Assembly (NCBI RefSeq): GCF_029407905.1 | Contig: NC_073628.1 | Coordinates: forward strand, 51,419,501 to 51,483,500 | Direction of reading: 5' to 3' | Length of the DNA: 64,000 nucleotides | Origin: Bubalus kerabau | Taxonomy: Eukaryota > Chordata > Mammalia > Artiodactyla > Bovidae | Part shown: piece by piece, positions 55,226 through 64,000 of the stretch | How the letters are laid out: every line of letters begins with the position of its first letter | How positions within the stretch are numbered: position 1 is the first letter of the stretch | The notes under the pieces: generated by a model | Database searches by the model: none | Told to the model about the DNA's origin: nothing | Seen by the model: only the letters and a program-made list of their open reading frames with translations | Made by a program: the position numbers and the translations under genes

Positions 55226-55418
55226 TAAAAGTGAAAATCGCTCAGTTGATTCCAACTCTTTGCGACCCCATGGACTATACAGTCCATGGAATTCTCTAGG
55301 CCAGAATACTGGAGTGGGTAGCCTTTCCCTTCTGCAGGGGATCTTCCCAACCCAGGAATCAAACCCAGGTCTCCCGCATTACAGGCAGATTCTTTACCAG
55401 CTGAGCTACAAGGGAAGA
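55226..55418 (-). repeat. Bov-tA SINE, 8-bp TSD
   Basis: Antisense Bov-tA in the older L1 between AATAATTG at 55218-55225 and 55419-55426. Confidence 0.88.
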
Positions 55419-55708
55419 AATAATTGGAGAAATGCAAATCAAAACTACAACGAGGTATGACATAACACCAGTCAGAATGGCCATCATTAAAAAAATGTAC
55501 AAACAATAATTGCTGGAGAGGTTATGATGAAAAGGGATCCCCCTACACTGCTGGTGAAAATGTAATTTTGGTGTAGCCACTATGGAGAACAGTATGGAGG
55601 TTCCTTAAAAAACTAAAAATAGAACTTCCATATGATCCAGCAATCCCACTCTTGGGCATATACCTGGAGACATACATGATTCAAAAAGATATGCGCACCC
55701 TAATGTTC

Positions 55709-58700
55709 CTTTTCTTTTTAGTGCGGGCGGCTGCGACCGGCGCATTTAGTGCTGCCGAGAGGAGCAACCCCAAGTCTGAGGTCAGGGACAGAAGCCAGGA
55801 GGACCCTATGCCCGAAGGGAGGCAGCCAAGAGGACCTACCCCACGCCCGAGGCCAGGGGCCGCGGCAAGGAGGAGAACCCCACCTCCAAGGAGCGGTGGC
55901 TGCATAGGCACAGGAGGGCCTAGAGGAGTTATTCCACATTCAAGGTCAGAAGGGGCGGCAGTGAGGAGAAATGGTATGGACCTAACAGAAATGGTATGGA
56001 CCTCATCCACGGTAGGAGCACCGGCTGCACTTTGCTGGAGCAGCCGTGAAGAGATACCCCACGTCCAAGGTAAGAGAAACCCAAGTAAGATGGTAGGTGT
56101 TGCAAGAGGACATCAGAAGGTAGACACACTGAAACCATACTCACAGAAAACTAGTCAATCTAATCACACTAGGACCACAGCCTTGTCTAACTCAATGAAA
56201 CTAAGCCATGCCCGTGGGGCCACCCAAGATGGACGGGTCATGGTGGAGAGGTCTGACAGAATGTGGTCCACTGGAGAAAGGAATGGAAAACCACTTCAGT
56301 ATTGTTGCCTTGAGAACCCCATGAACAGTATGAAAAGGCAAAATGATAGGATACTAAAAGAGGAACTCCCCAGGTCAGTAGGTGCCCAATACGCTACTGG
56401 AGATCAGTGGAGAAATAACTCCAGAAAGAATGAAGGGATGGAGCCAAAGCAAAAACAATACCCAGTTGTGGATGTGATTGATGATAGAAGCAAGTTCCAA
56501 TGCTGTAAAGAGCAATATTTCATAGGAACCTGGAATGTCAGGTCCATGAATCAAGGCAAATTGGAAGTGGTCAAACAAGATATGGCAAGAGTGAACGTTG
56601 ACATTCTAGGAATCAGCGAACTAAAATGGACTGGAATGGGTGAATTTAACTCAGATGACCATTATATCTACTACTGCGGGCAGGAATCTCTCAGAAGAAA
56701 TGGAGTAGCCATCATGGTCATCAAGAGTTTGAAATGCAGTACTTGGATGCAATCTCAAAAATGACAGAATGATCTCTGTTCATTTCCAAGGCACACCATT
56801 CAATATCACAGTAATCCAAGTCTATGCCCCAACCAGTAACACTGAAGAAGCTGAAGTTGAACGGTTCTATGAAGACCTACAGGACCTTTTAGAACTAACA
56901 CCCAAAAAAGATGTCCTTTTCACTATAGGGGACTGGAATGCAAAAGTAGGAAGTCAAAAAACACCTGGAGTAACAGGCAAATTTGGCCTTGGAATATGGA
57001 ATGAAGCAGGGCAAAGACTAAGAGTTTTGCCAAGAAAATGCACTGGTCATAGCAAGCACCCTCTTTCAACAACACAAAGAAGACTCTACACATGGACATC
57101 ACCAGATGGTCAACACCAAAATCAGATTGATTATATTCTTTGCAGCCAAAGATGGAGAAGCTCTATACAGTCAACAAAAACAAGACCAGGAGCTGACTGT
57201 GGCTCAGATCATGAACTCCTTATTGCCAAATTCAGACTTAAATTGAAGAAAGTAGGGAAAACCACTAGACCATTCAGGTATGAGCTAAATCAAATCCCTT
57301 ATGATTTTACAGTGGAAGTGAGAAATGGATTTAAGGGCCTAGATCTGATAGAGTTCCTGATGAACTATGGACTGAGGTTCATGACAGGGATCAAGATCAT
57401 CCCCATGGAAAAGCAATGCAAAAAGGCAAAATGGCTGTCTGGGGAGGCCTTACAAATAGCTGTGAAAAGAAGACAAACGAAAAGCAAAGGAGAAAAGGAA
57501 AGATATAAGCATCTGAATGCAGAGTTCCAAAGAATAGCAAGAAGAGATAAGAAAGCCTTCTTCAGCGATCAATGCAAAGAAATAGAGGAAAACAACAGAA
57601 TGAGAAAGACTAGAGATCTCTTCAAGAAAATTAGAGATACCAAGGGAACATTTCATGCAAAGATGGGCTCGATAAAGGACAGAAATGGTATGGACCTAAC
57701 AGAAGCAGAAGATGTTAAGAAGAGGTGGCAAGAATACACAGAACAACTGTACCAAAAAGATCTTCATGACCCAGATAATCACGATGGTGTGATCACTCAC
57801 CTAGAGCCAGACATCCTGGAATGTGAAGTCAAGTGGGCCTTAGAAAGCATCACTACAAACAAAGCTAGTGGAGGTGATGGAATTCCAGTTGAGCTATTTC
57901 AAATCCTGAAAGATGATGCTGTGAAAGTGCTACACTCAATATTCCAGCAAATTTGGAAAACTCAGCAGTGGCCACAGGACTGGAAAAGGTCAGTTTTCAT
58001 TCCAATCCCAAAGAAAGGCAATGCCAAAGAATGCTAAAACTACTGCACAATTGCACTCATCTCACACGCTAGTAAAGTAATGCTCAAAATTCTCCAAGCC
58101 AGGCTTCAGCAATATGTGAATCGTGAACTTCCTGATGTTCAAGCTGGTTTTAGAAAAGGCAGAGGAACCAGAGATCAAATTGCCAACATCCGCTGGGTCA
58201 TCGAAAAAGTGAAAGAGTTCCAGAAAAACATCTATTTCTGCTTTATTGACTATGCCAAAGCTTTTGACTATGTGGATCACAATAAACTGGAAAATTCTGA
58301 AAGAGATGGGAATACCAGACCACCTGACCTGCCCCTTGAGAAACCTACATGCAGGTCAGGAAGCAACAGTTAGAACTGGACTTGGAACAACAGACTGGTT
58401 CCAAGTAGGAAAAGGAGTACGTCAAGGCTGTATATTGTCACCCTGCTTATTTAACTTATATGCAGAGTACATCATGAGAAATGCTGGGCTGGAAGAAGCA
58501 CAAGCTGGAATCAAGATTGCCGGGAGAAATATCAACAACCTCAGATATGCAGATGACACCACCCTTATGGCAGAAAGTGAAGAGGAACTCAAAAGCCTCT
58601 TGATGAAAGTGAAAGAGGAGAATGAAAAAGTTGGCTTAAAGCTCAACATTCAGAAAACTAAGATCATGGTATCTGGTCCCATCACTTCATGGGAAATAGA

Positions 58701-58958
58701 TGGGGAAACAGGGGAAACAGTGTCAGACTTCATTTTTTTGGGCTCCAAAATCATTGTAAATGGTGATTGCAGCCATGAAATTCAAAGACTCTTACTCCTT
58801 GGAAGAAAAGTTATGACTAACCCAGATAGCATATTAAAAAGCAGAGATATTACTTTGCCAACAGAGATTTGTCTAGTCAAGGCTATGGTTTTTCCAGTGG
58901 TCATATATGGATGTGAGAGTTGGACTGTGAAGAAAGCTGAGCACTGAAAAATGGATGC
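55709..58958 (+). mobile_element. Long BovB LINE with 5' UTR (copy B), cut by L1
   Basis: Begins in the older L1 with GTGCGGGCGGCTGCGACC and keeps a GC-rich 5' UTR (about 55721-56200) with repeated CCCCAC-TCCAAGG motifs, then the full coding region up to CTGAGCACTG. An antisense L1 cuts it at GATGCTTTT (58951-58959), so its last approximately 360 bp lie outside the window or are lost. It retains much more of the 5' end than copy A. Coding defects are listed with the ORF. Confidence 0.92.
56314..58947 (+). pseudogene. BovB endonuclease-reverse transcriptase ORF, broken (copy B)
   Basis: Same polyprotein as copy A. Endonuclease blocks TWNVRSM, ISELKW, GDWNAKVG, IDYILC and GSDHELL are present. 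Reverse transcriptase keeps IDYAKAFD, GVRQGCILSPC and YADD (58546-58557). Breaks: a 2-bp loss near 56728 (frameshift), Ser to TAA at 58035-58037, a 2-bp loss near 58288, and Arg to TGA at 58945-58947. In 56769-58035 two groups of small deletions (near 57028/57085 and 57350/57385) each sum to a multiple of three, so the frame survives but about 18 residues are garbled and six are lost. No intact protein. The Met near 56314 matches the first Met of copy A; the true start is unknown. Confidence 0.88.
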
Positions 58959-59337
58959 TTTTTTTTTTTTTTTAAATTTTAAAACAAATTTTTTTTATTT
59001 TTTAAATTTTATTTTATTTTTAAACTTTACATAACTGTATTAGTTTTGCCAAATATCAAAATGAATCCGCCACAGGTATACATGTGTTCCCCATCCTGAA
59101 CCCTCCTCCCTCCTCCCTCCCCATTCCATCCCTCGTCCCAGTGCACCAGCCCCAAGCATCCAGTATCATGCATCGAACCTGGACTGGCAACTCGTTTCAT
59201 ACATGATATTTTACATGTTTCAATGCCATTCTCCCAAATCTTCCCACCCTCTCCCTCTCTCACAGAGTCCATAAGACTGTTCTATATATCAGTGTCTCTT
59301 TTGCTGTCTCGTACACAGGGTTATTGTTACCATCTTT

Positions 59338-62300
59338 CTAAATTCCATATATATGCATTAGTATACTGTATTGGTGTTTTTCTTTCTGGCTTACTTCACT
59401 CTGTATAATAGGCTCCAGTTTCATCCACCTCATTAGAACTGATTCAAATGTATTCTTTTTAATGGCTGAATAATACTCCATTGTGTATATGTACCACAGC
59501 TTTCTTATCCATTCATCTGCTGATGGACATCTAGGTTGCTTCCATGTCCTGGCTATTATAAATAGTGCTGTGATGAACATTGGGGTACTCGTGTCTCTTT
59601 CCCTTCTGGTTTCCTCAGTGTGTATGCCCAGCAGTGGGATTGCTGGATCATAAGGCAGGTCTATTTCCAGTTTTTTAAGGAATCTCCACACTGTTCTCCA
59701 TAGTGGCTGTACTAGTTTGCATTCCCACCAACAGTGGAAGAGGGTTCCCTTTTCTCCACACCCTCTCCAGCATTTATTACTTGTAGACTTTTGGATCGCA
59801 GCCATTCTGACTGGTGTGAAATGGTACCTCATAGTGGTTTTGATTTGCATTTCTCTGATAATGAGTGATGTTGAGCATCTTTTCATGTGTTTGTTAGCCA
59901 TCTGGATGTCTTCTTTGGAGAAATGTCTATTTAGTTCTTTGGCCCATTTTTTGATTGGGTCATTTATTTTTCTGGAGTTGAGCTGTAGGAGTTGCTTGTA
60001 TATTCTCGAGATTAGTTGTTTGTCAGTTGCTTCATTTGCTATTATCTTCTCCCATTCTGAAGGCTGTCTTTTCACCTTGCTAATAGTTTCCTTTGATGTG
60101 CAGAAGCTTTTAAGGTTAATTAGGTCCCATTTGTTTATTTTTGCTTTTATTTCCAATATTCTGGGAGGTGGGTCATAGAGGATCCTGCTGTGATGTATGT
60201 CAGAGAGTGTTTTGCCTATGTTCTCCTCTAGGAGTTTTATAGTTTCTGGTCTTACGTTTAGATCTTTAATCCATTTTGAGTTTATTTTTGTGTATGGTGT
60301 TAGAGAGTGTTCTAGTTTCATTCTTTTACAAGTGGTTGACCAGAGTTCCCAGCACCACTTGTTAAAGAGATTGTCTTTAATCCATTGTATATTCTTGCCT
60401 CCTTTGTCAAAGATAAGGTGTCCATATGTGCGTGGATTTATCTCTGGGCTTTCTATTTTGTTCCATTGATCTATATTTCTGTCTTTGTGCCAGTAGCATA
60501 CTGTCTTGATAACTGTGGTTTGTAGTAGAGCCTGAAGTCAGGTAGGTTGATTCCTCCAGTTCCATTCTTCTTTCTCAAGATCGCTTTGGCTATTCGAGGT
60601 TTTTTGTTTTTCCATACAAATTGTGAAATTATTTGTTCTAGCTCTGTGAAGAATGCTGTTGGTAGCTTGATAGGGATTGCATTGAATCTATAGATTGCTT
60701 TGGGTAGTATACTCATTTTCACTATATTGATTCTTCCAATCCATGAACATGGTATATTTCTCCATCTGTTAGTGTCCTCTTTGATTTCTTTCACCAGTGT
60801 TTTATAGTTTTCTATATATAGGTCTTTAGATTCTTTAGGTAGATATATTCCTAAGTATTTTATTCTTTCCGTTGCAATGGTGAATGGAATTGTTTCCTTA
60901 ATTTCTCTTTCTGTTTTCTCATTATTAGTGTATAGGAATGCAAGGGATTTCTGTGTGTTGATTTTATATCCTGCAACTTTACTATAGTCATTGATTAGTT
61001 CTAGTAATTTTCTGGTGGAGTCTTTAGGGTTTTCTATGTAGAGGATCATGTCATCTGCAAACAGTGAGAGCTTTACTTCTTCTTTTCGAATTTGGATTCC
61101 TTTTATTTCTTTTTCTGTTCTGATTGCTGTGGCCAAAACTTCCAAAACTATGTTGAATAGTAATGGTGAAAGTGGGCACCCTTGTCTTGTTCCTGACTTT
61201 AGAGGAAATGCTTTCAATTTTTCACCATTGAGGATAATGTTTGCTGTGGGTTTGTCATATATAGCTTTTATTATGTTGAGGTATGTTCCTTCTATTCCTG
61301 CTTTCTGGAGAGTTTTTTATCATAAATGGATGTTGAATTTTGTCAAAGGCTTTCTCTGCATCTATTGAGATAATCATATGGTTTTTATTTTTAAATTTGT
61401 TAATGTGGTGTATTACATTGATTGATTTGCGGATATTGAAGAATCCTTGCATCCCTGGGATAAAGCCCACTTGGTCATGGTGTATGATCTTTTTAATGTG
61501 TTGTTGGATTCTGATTGCTAGAATTTTGTTAAGGATTTTTGCATCTATGTTCATCAGTGATATTGGCCTGTAGTTTTCTTTTTTTGTGGGATCTTTGTCA
61601 GGTTTTGGTATTAGGGTGATGGTGGCCTCATAGAATGAGTTTGGAAGTTTACCATCCTCTGCAATTTTCTGGAAGAGTTTGAGCAGGATAGGTATTAGCT
61701 CTTCTCTAAATTTTTGGTAGAATTCAGCTGTGAAGCCGTCTGGACCTGGGCTTTTGTTTGCCGGAAGATTTTTTATTACAGTTTCAATTTCCGTGCTTGT
61801 GATGGGTCTGTTAAGATTTTCTATTTCTTCCTGGTCGAGTTTTGGCAAGTTGTACTTTTCTAAGAATTTGTCCATTTCTTCCTCGTTGTCCATTTTATTG
61901 GCATATAATTGTTGATAGTAGTCTCTTATGATCCTTTGTATTTCTGTGTTGTCTGTTGTGATCTCTCCATTTTCATTTCTAATTTTATTGATTTGATTTT
62001 TCTCCCTTTGTTTCTTGATGAGTCTGGCTAATGGTTTGTCAATTTTATTTATCCTTTCAAAGAACCAGCTTTTGGTTTTGTTGATTTTTGCTATGGTCTC
62101 TTTTGTTTCTTTTGCATTTATTTCTGCTCTAATTTTTAAGATTTCTTTCCTTCTACTAACCCTGGGGTTCTTCATTTCTTCCTTTTCTAGTTGCTTTAGG
62201 TGTAGAGTTAGGTTATTTATTTGACTTTTTTCTTGTTTCTTGAGGTGTGCCTGTATTGCTATGAACTTTCCCCTTAGGACTGCTTTTACCGTGTCCCACA

Positions 62301-63153
62301 GGTTTTGGGTTGTTGTGTTTTCATTTTCATTCGTTTCTATGCAAATTTTGATTTCTTTTTTGATTTCTTCTGTGATTTGTTGGTTATTCAGCAGCGTGTT
62401 GTTCAGCCTCCATATGTTGGATTTTTTAATAGTTTTTCTCCTGTAATTGAGATCTAATCTTACTGCATTGTGGTCAGAAAAGATGCTTGGAATGATTTCT
62501 ATTTTTTTGAATTTACCAAGGCTAGCTTTATGGCCCAGGATGTGATCTATCCTGGAGAAGGTTCCATGTGCGCTTGAGAAAAAGGTGAAATTCATTGTTT
62601 TGGGATGAAATGTCCTATAGATATCAATTAGGTCTAACTGGTCTATTGTATCGTTTAAAGTTTGTGTTTCCTTGTTAATTTTCTGTTTAGTTGATCTATC
62701 CATAGGTGTGAGTGGGGTATTAAAGTCTCCCACTATTATTGTGTTATTGTTAATTTCTTCTTTCATACTTGTTAGCATTTGTCTTACATACTGCGGTGCT
62801 CCCGTGTTGGGTGCATATATATTTATAATTGTTATATCTTCTTCTTGGATTGATCCTTTGATCATGTAGTGACCTTCTTTGTCTCTTTTCACAGTCTTTG
62901 TTTTAAAGTCTATTTTATCTGATATGAGTATTGCTACTCCTGCTTTCTTTTGGTCCCTATTTGCATGGAACATCTTTTTCCAGCCCTTCACTTTCAGTCT
63001 GTATGTGTCCCCTGTTTTGAGGTGGGTCTCTTGTAGACAATATATGCAGGGGTCTTGTTTTTGTATCCATTCAGCCAGTCTTTGTCTTTTGGTTGGGGCA
63101 TTCAACCCATTTACGTTTAAGGTAATCACTGATAAGTATGACCCCGTTGCCAT
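59338..63153 (-). pseudogene. L1 ORF2 (endonuclease-reverse transcriptase), two frameshifts
   Basis: ORF2p nicks DNA and reverse transcribes L1 RNA. Reading from ATG 63153, the AP-endonuclease has its key residues: N13/N15 (LNVNG), E42 (LQETH), D143 and N145 (VGDFNTP), D203 (RIDHILG) and D227-H228 (SDHN). The reverse transcriptase follows; its FADD box (complement 61050-61061) is intact. The C-terminal Cys/His block (CWRGCGEKGTLFHCWWEC) and the end HIYGI are present. Two defects only: one extra base in an A-run (T-run on the plus strand, 61313-61318) and a one-base loss near 60516-60521. No nonsense point mutation was noticed. The protein would stop early, about 630 residues in, before the FADD box. 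Confidence 0.92.
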
Positions 63154-63204
63154 TTACTTTATTGTTTTGGGTTCGAATTTATACACCATTTTTGTGTTTC
63201 CTGT

Positions 63205-63761
63205 CTAGAGAATATCCTTTAGTATTTGTTGGAGAGCTGGTTTGGTGGTGCAGAATTCTCTCAGCTTTTGCTTGTCTGAAAAGCTTTTGATTTCTCCTTC
63301 ATACTTGAATGAGATCCTTGCTGGGTACAATAATCTGGGCTGTAGGTTATTTTCTTTCATCATTTTAAGTATGTCTTGCCATTCCCTCCTGGCTTGAAGA
63401 GTTTCTATTGAAAGATCAGCTGTTATCCTTATGGGAATTCCCTTGTGTGTTATTTGTTGTTTTTCCCTTGCTGCTTTTAATATTTGTTCTTTGTGTTTGA
63501 TCTTTGTTAATTTGATTACTATGTGTCTTGGGGTGTTTCGCCTTGGGTTTATCCTGTTTGGGACTCTCTGGTTTTCTTGGACTTGGGTGATTATTTCCTT
63601 CCCCATTTTAGGGAAGTTTTCAACTATTATCTCCTCAAGTATTTTCTCATGGTCTTTCTTTTTTCTTTATCAGGTAGATTCCCTATCTCTTCCTCTTTTG
63701 TTTGGTTTGGTGGGCATTTATCCTGTTCCTTTATCTGCTGGCTATTCCTCTGTCTCTTCAT
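63205..63761 (-). pseudogene. L1 ORF1 with large internal deletion
   Basis: ORF1p is the RNA-binding chaperone of L1. The start ATG (complement 63759-63761) gives MKRQRNSQQIKEQ, but after about 33 codons (NLPDKE) the sequence jumps to the late part of the gene (HEKILEEIIVENFPKM). The frame shifts and stops. The conserved C-terminal domain (133 codons, 63606-63205, ending LQQILKDIL) stays open in another frame. The coiled coil and most of the RNA-recognition domain are missing. An ORF1p of usual length (about 330 residues or more) cannot be made. ORF1 to ORF2 spacing is about 50 bp. Confidence 0.85.
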
Positions 63762-64000
63762 CTTGTTTAAATTGCTGAGTTTGGGGTGTCCTTTCTGTAT
63801 TCTGGCAGTTTGTGGAGTTCTCTTTATTGTGGCGTTTCCTCGCTGTGTGTGGGTTTGTACAGGTGGCTTGTCAAGGTTTCCTGGTTAGGGAAGCTTGTGT
63901 CGATGTTCTGGTGGATGGAGCTGTATTTCTTCTCTCTGGAGTGTAATGAAATGTCCAGTAATGAATTATGAGATGTCTATGGTTTTGGGGTGACTTTGGG
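63762..64000 (-). promoter_or_regulatory. L1 5' UTR (partial)
   Basis: Antisense sequence upstream of the ORF1 ATG; in L1 this region holds the internal promoter. Only about 240 bp is in the window, so intactness cannot be judged. Confidence 0.6.

Larger units (their letters stand above)
53500..55708 (+). mobile_element. Older L1 ORF2, sense, with four insertions
   Basis: L1 ORF2 from before the reverse transcriptase box FADD (53736-53747) to the C-terminal region (CCAATGGAGAAC-type block near 55575 and ATCCAGCAATCCCACTC near 55636). Frameshifts and stops throughout. It contains two Bov-tA and a short L1 tail, and is cut at the right by a BovB. Its own 3' end is not in the window. Confidence 0.85.
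58959..64000 (-). mobile_element. Young, nearly full-length L1-BT, runs off the edge
   Basis: Antisense L1: T-run at 58959-58974 (its poly(A)), 3' UTR to about 59337, ORF2 59338-63153, ORF1 remnant 63205-63761, then 5' UTR from 63762 to beyond 64000. It inserted into BovB after GATGCTTTT. ORF2 has only two frameshifts, so this is among the youngest elements in the window. The TSD copy at its 5' end would lie right of the window. Confidence 0.93.

Noticed and set aside
271..55418. tRNA genes at the heads of Bov-tA and CHR elements
   Set aside because: These are tRNA-derived SINE heads with altered stems and no functional cloverleaf; none stands alone as a tRNA gene.

Overview
This window is mammalian nuclear DNA from a ruminant, very probably a bovid. 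The evidence is its repeats: RTE-type BovB LINEs, Bov-tA and Bov-A2 SINEs with (AGC)n tails, cetartiodactyl CHR-type tRNA SINEs and the artiodactyl L1 3' end (L1-BT type). I find no intact host protein-coding gene, no rRNA or functional tRNA gene and no CRISPR array. It reads as intergenic or deep intronic sequence built up by repeated retrotransposition. I did not recognise a new defence or metabolic system.

Layout. 1-9 kb: old MIR, L2, CHR and L1M remnants; at 4.39-6.10 kb an env-plus-LTR fragment of an endogenous retrovirus sits inside an older LTR. 9-13 kb: older L1 tails, a TRMT112 processed pseudogene (10.1-10.5 kb) and a short young L1 with a flank-derived inverted filler. 13-23 kb: SINEs, BovB tails, MIRs, a Tigger DNA transposon inside an ancient L1, and a hAT-like element split by later insertions. 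23.8-27.1 kb: a 5'-truncated antisense L1 with a SINE-BovB composite inside it. 28.5-30 kb and 33.4-35.5 kb: mostly unassigned sequence. 30.0-33.3 kb: a nearly complete BovB inside a MER5A. 35.7-38.1 kb: a decayed BovB carrying a Bov-A2. 38-46 kb: sparse repeats plus an old BovB (44.1-45.4 kb). 46.6-49.9 kb: an old antisense L1 hit by a SINE, a BovB and another L1 tail. 50.1-51.1 kb: a young L1 3' end. 53.5-64 kb: an old sense L1 broken by a long BovB, itself broken by a young antisense L1 that runs off the right edge.

The active history is LINE-driven. BovB and L1 supply reverse transcriptase and endonuclease; Bov-tA and Bov-A2 (whose tails resemble BovB) and the L1 family are copied in trans or cis. 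Many insertions keep clear target-site duplications (TSDs), so their order can be read. The most interesting signals are junctions that look like template switching or templated repair: SINE-LINE composites at 5.4-6.0, 24.6-25.3 and 42.9-43.2 kb, the L1 filler at 11.8-11.9 kb, and an env-LTR copy with LINE-type hallmarks. Every LINE reading frame seen here carries at least one stop, frameshift or deletion. Repeat family names come from recognition of consensus features, not from a database search.
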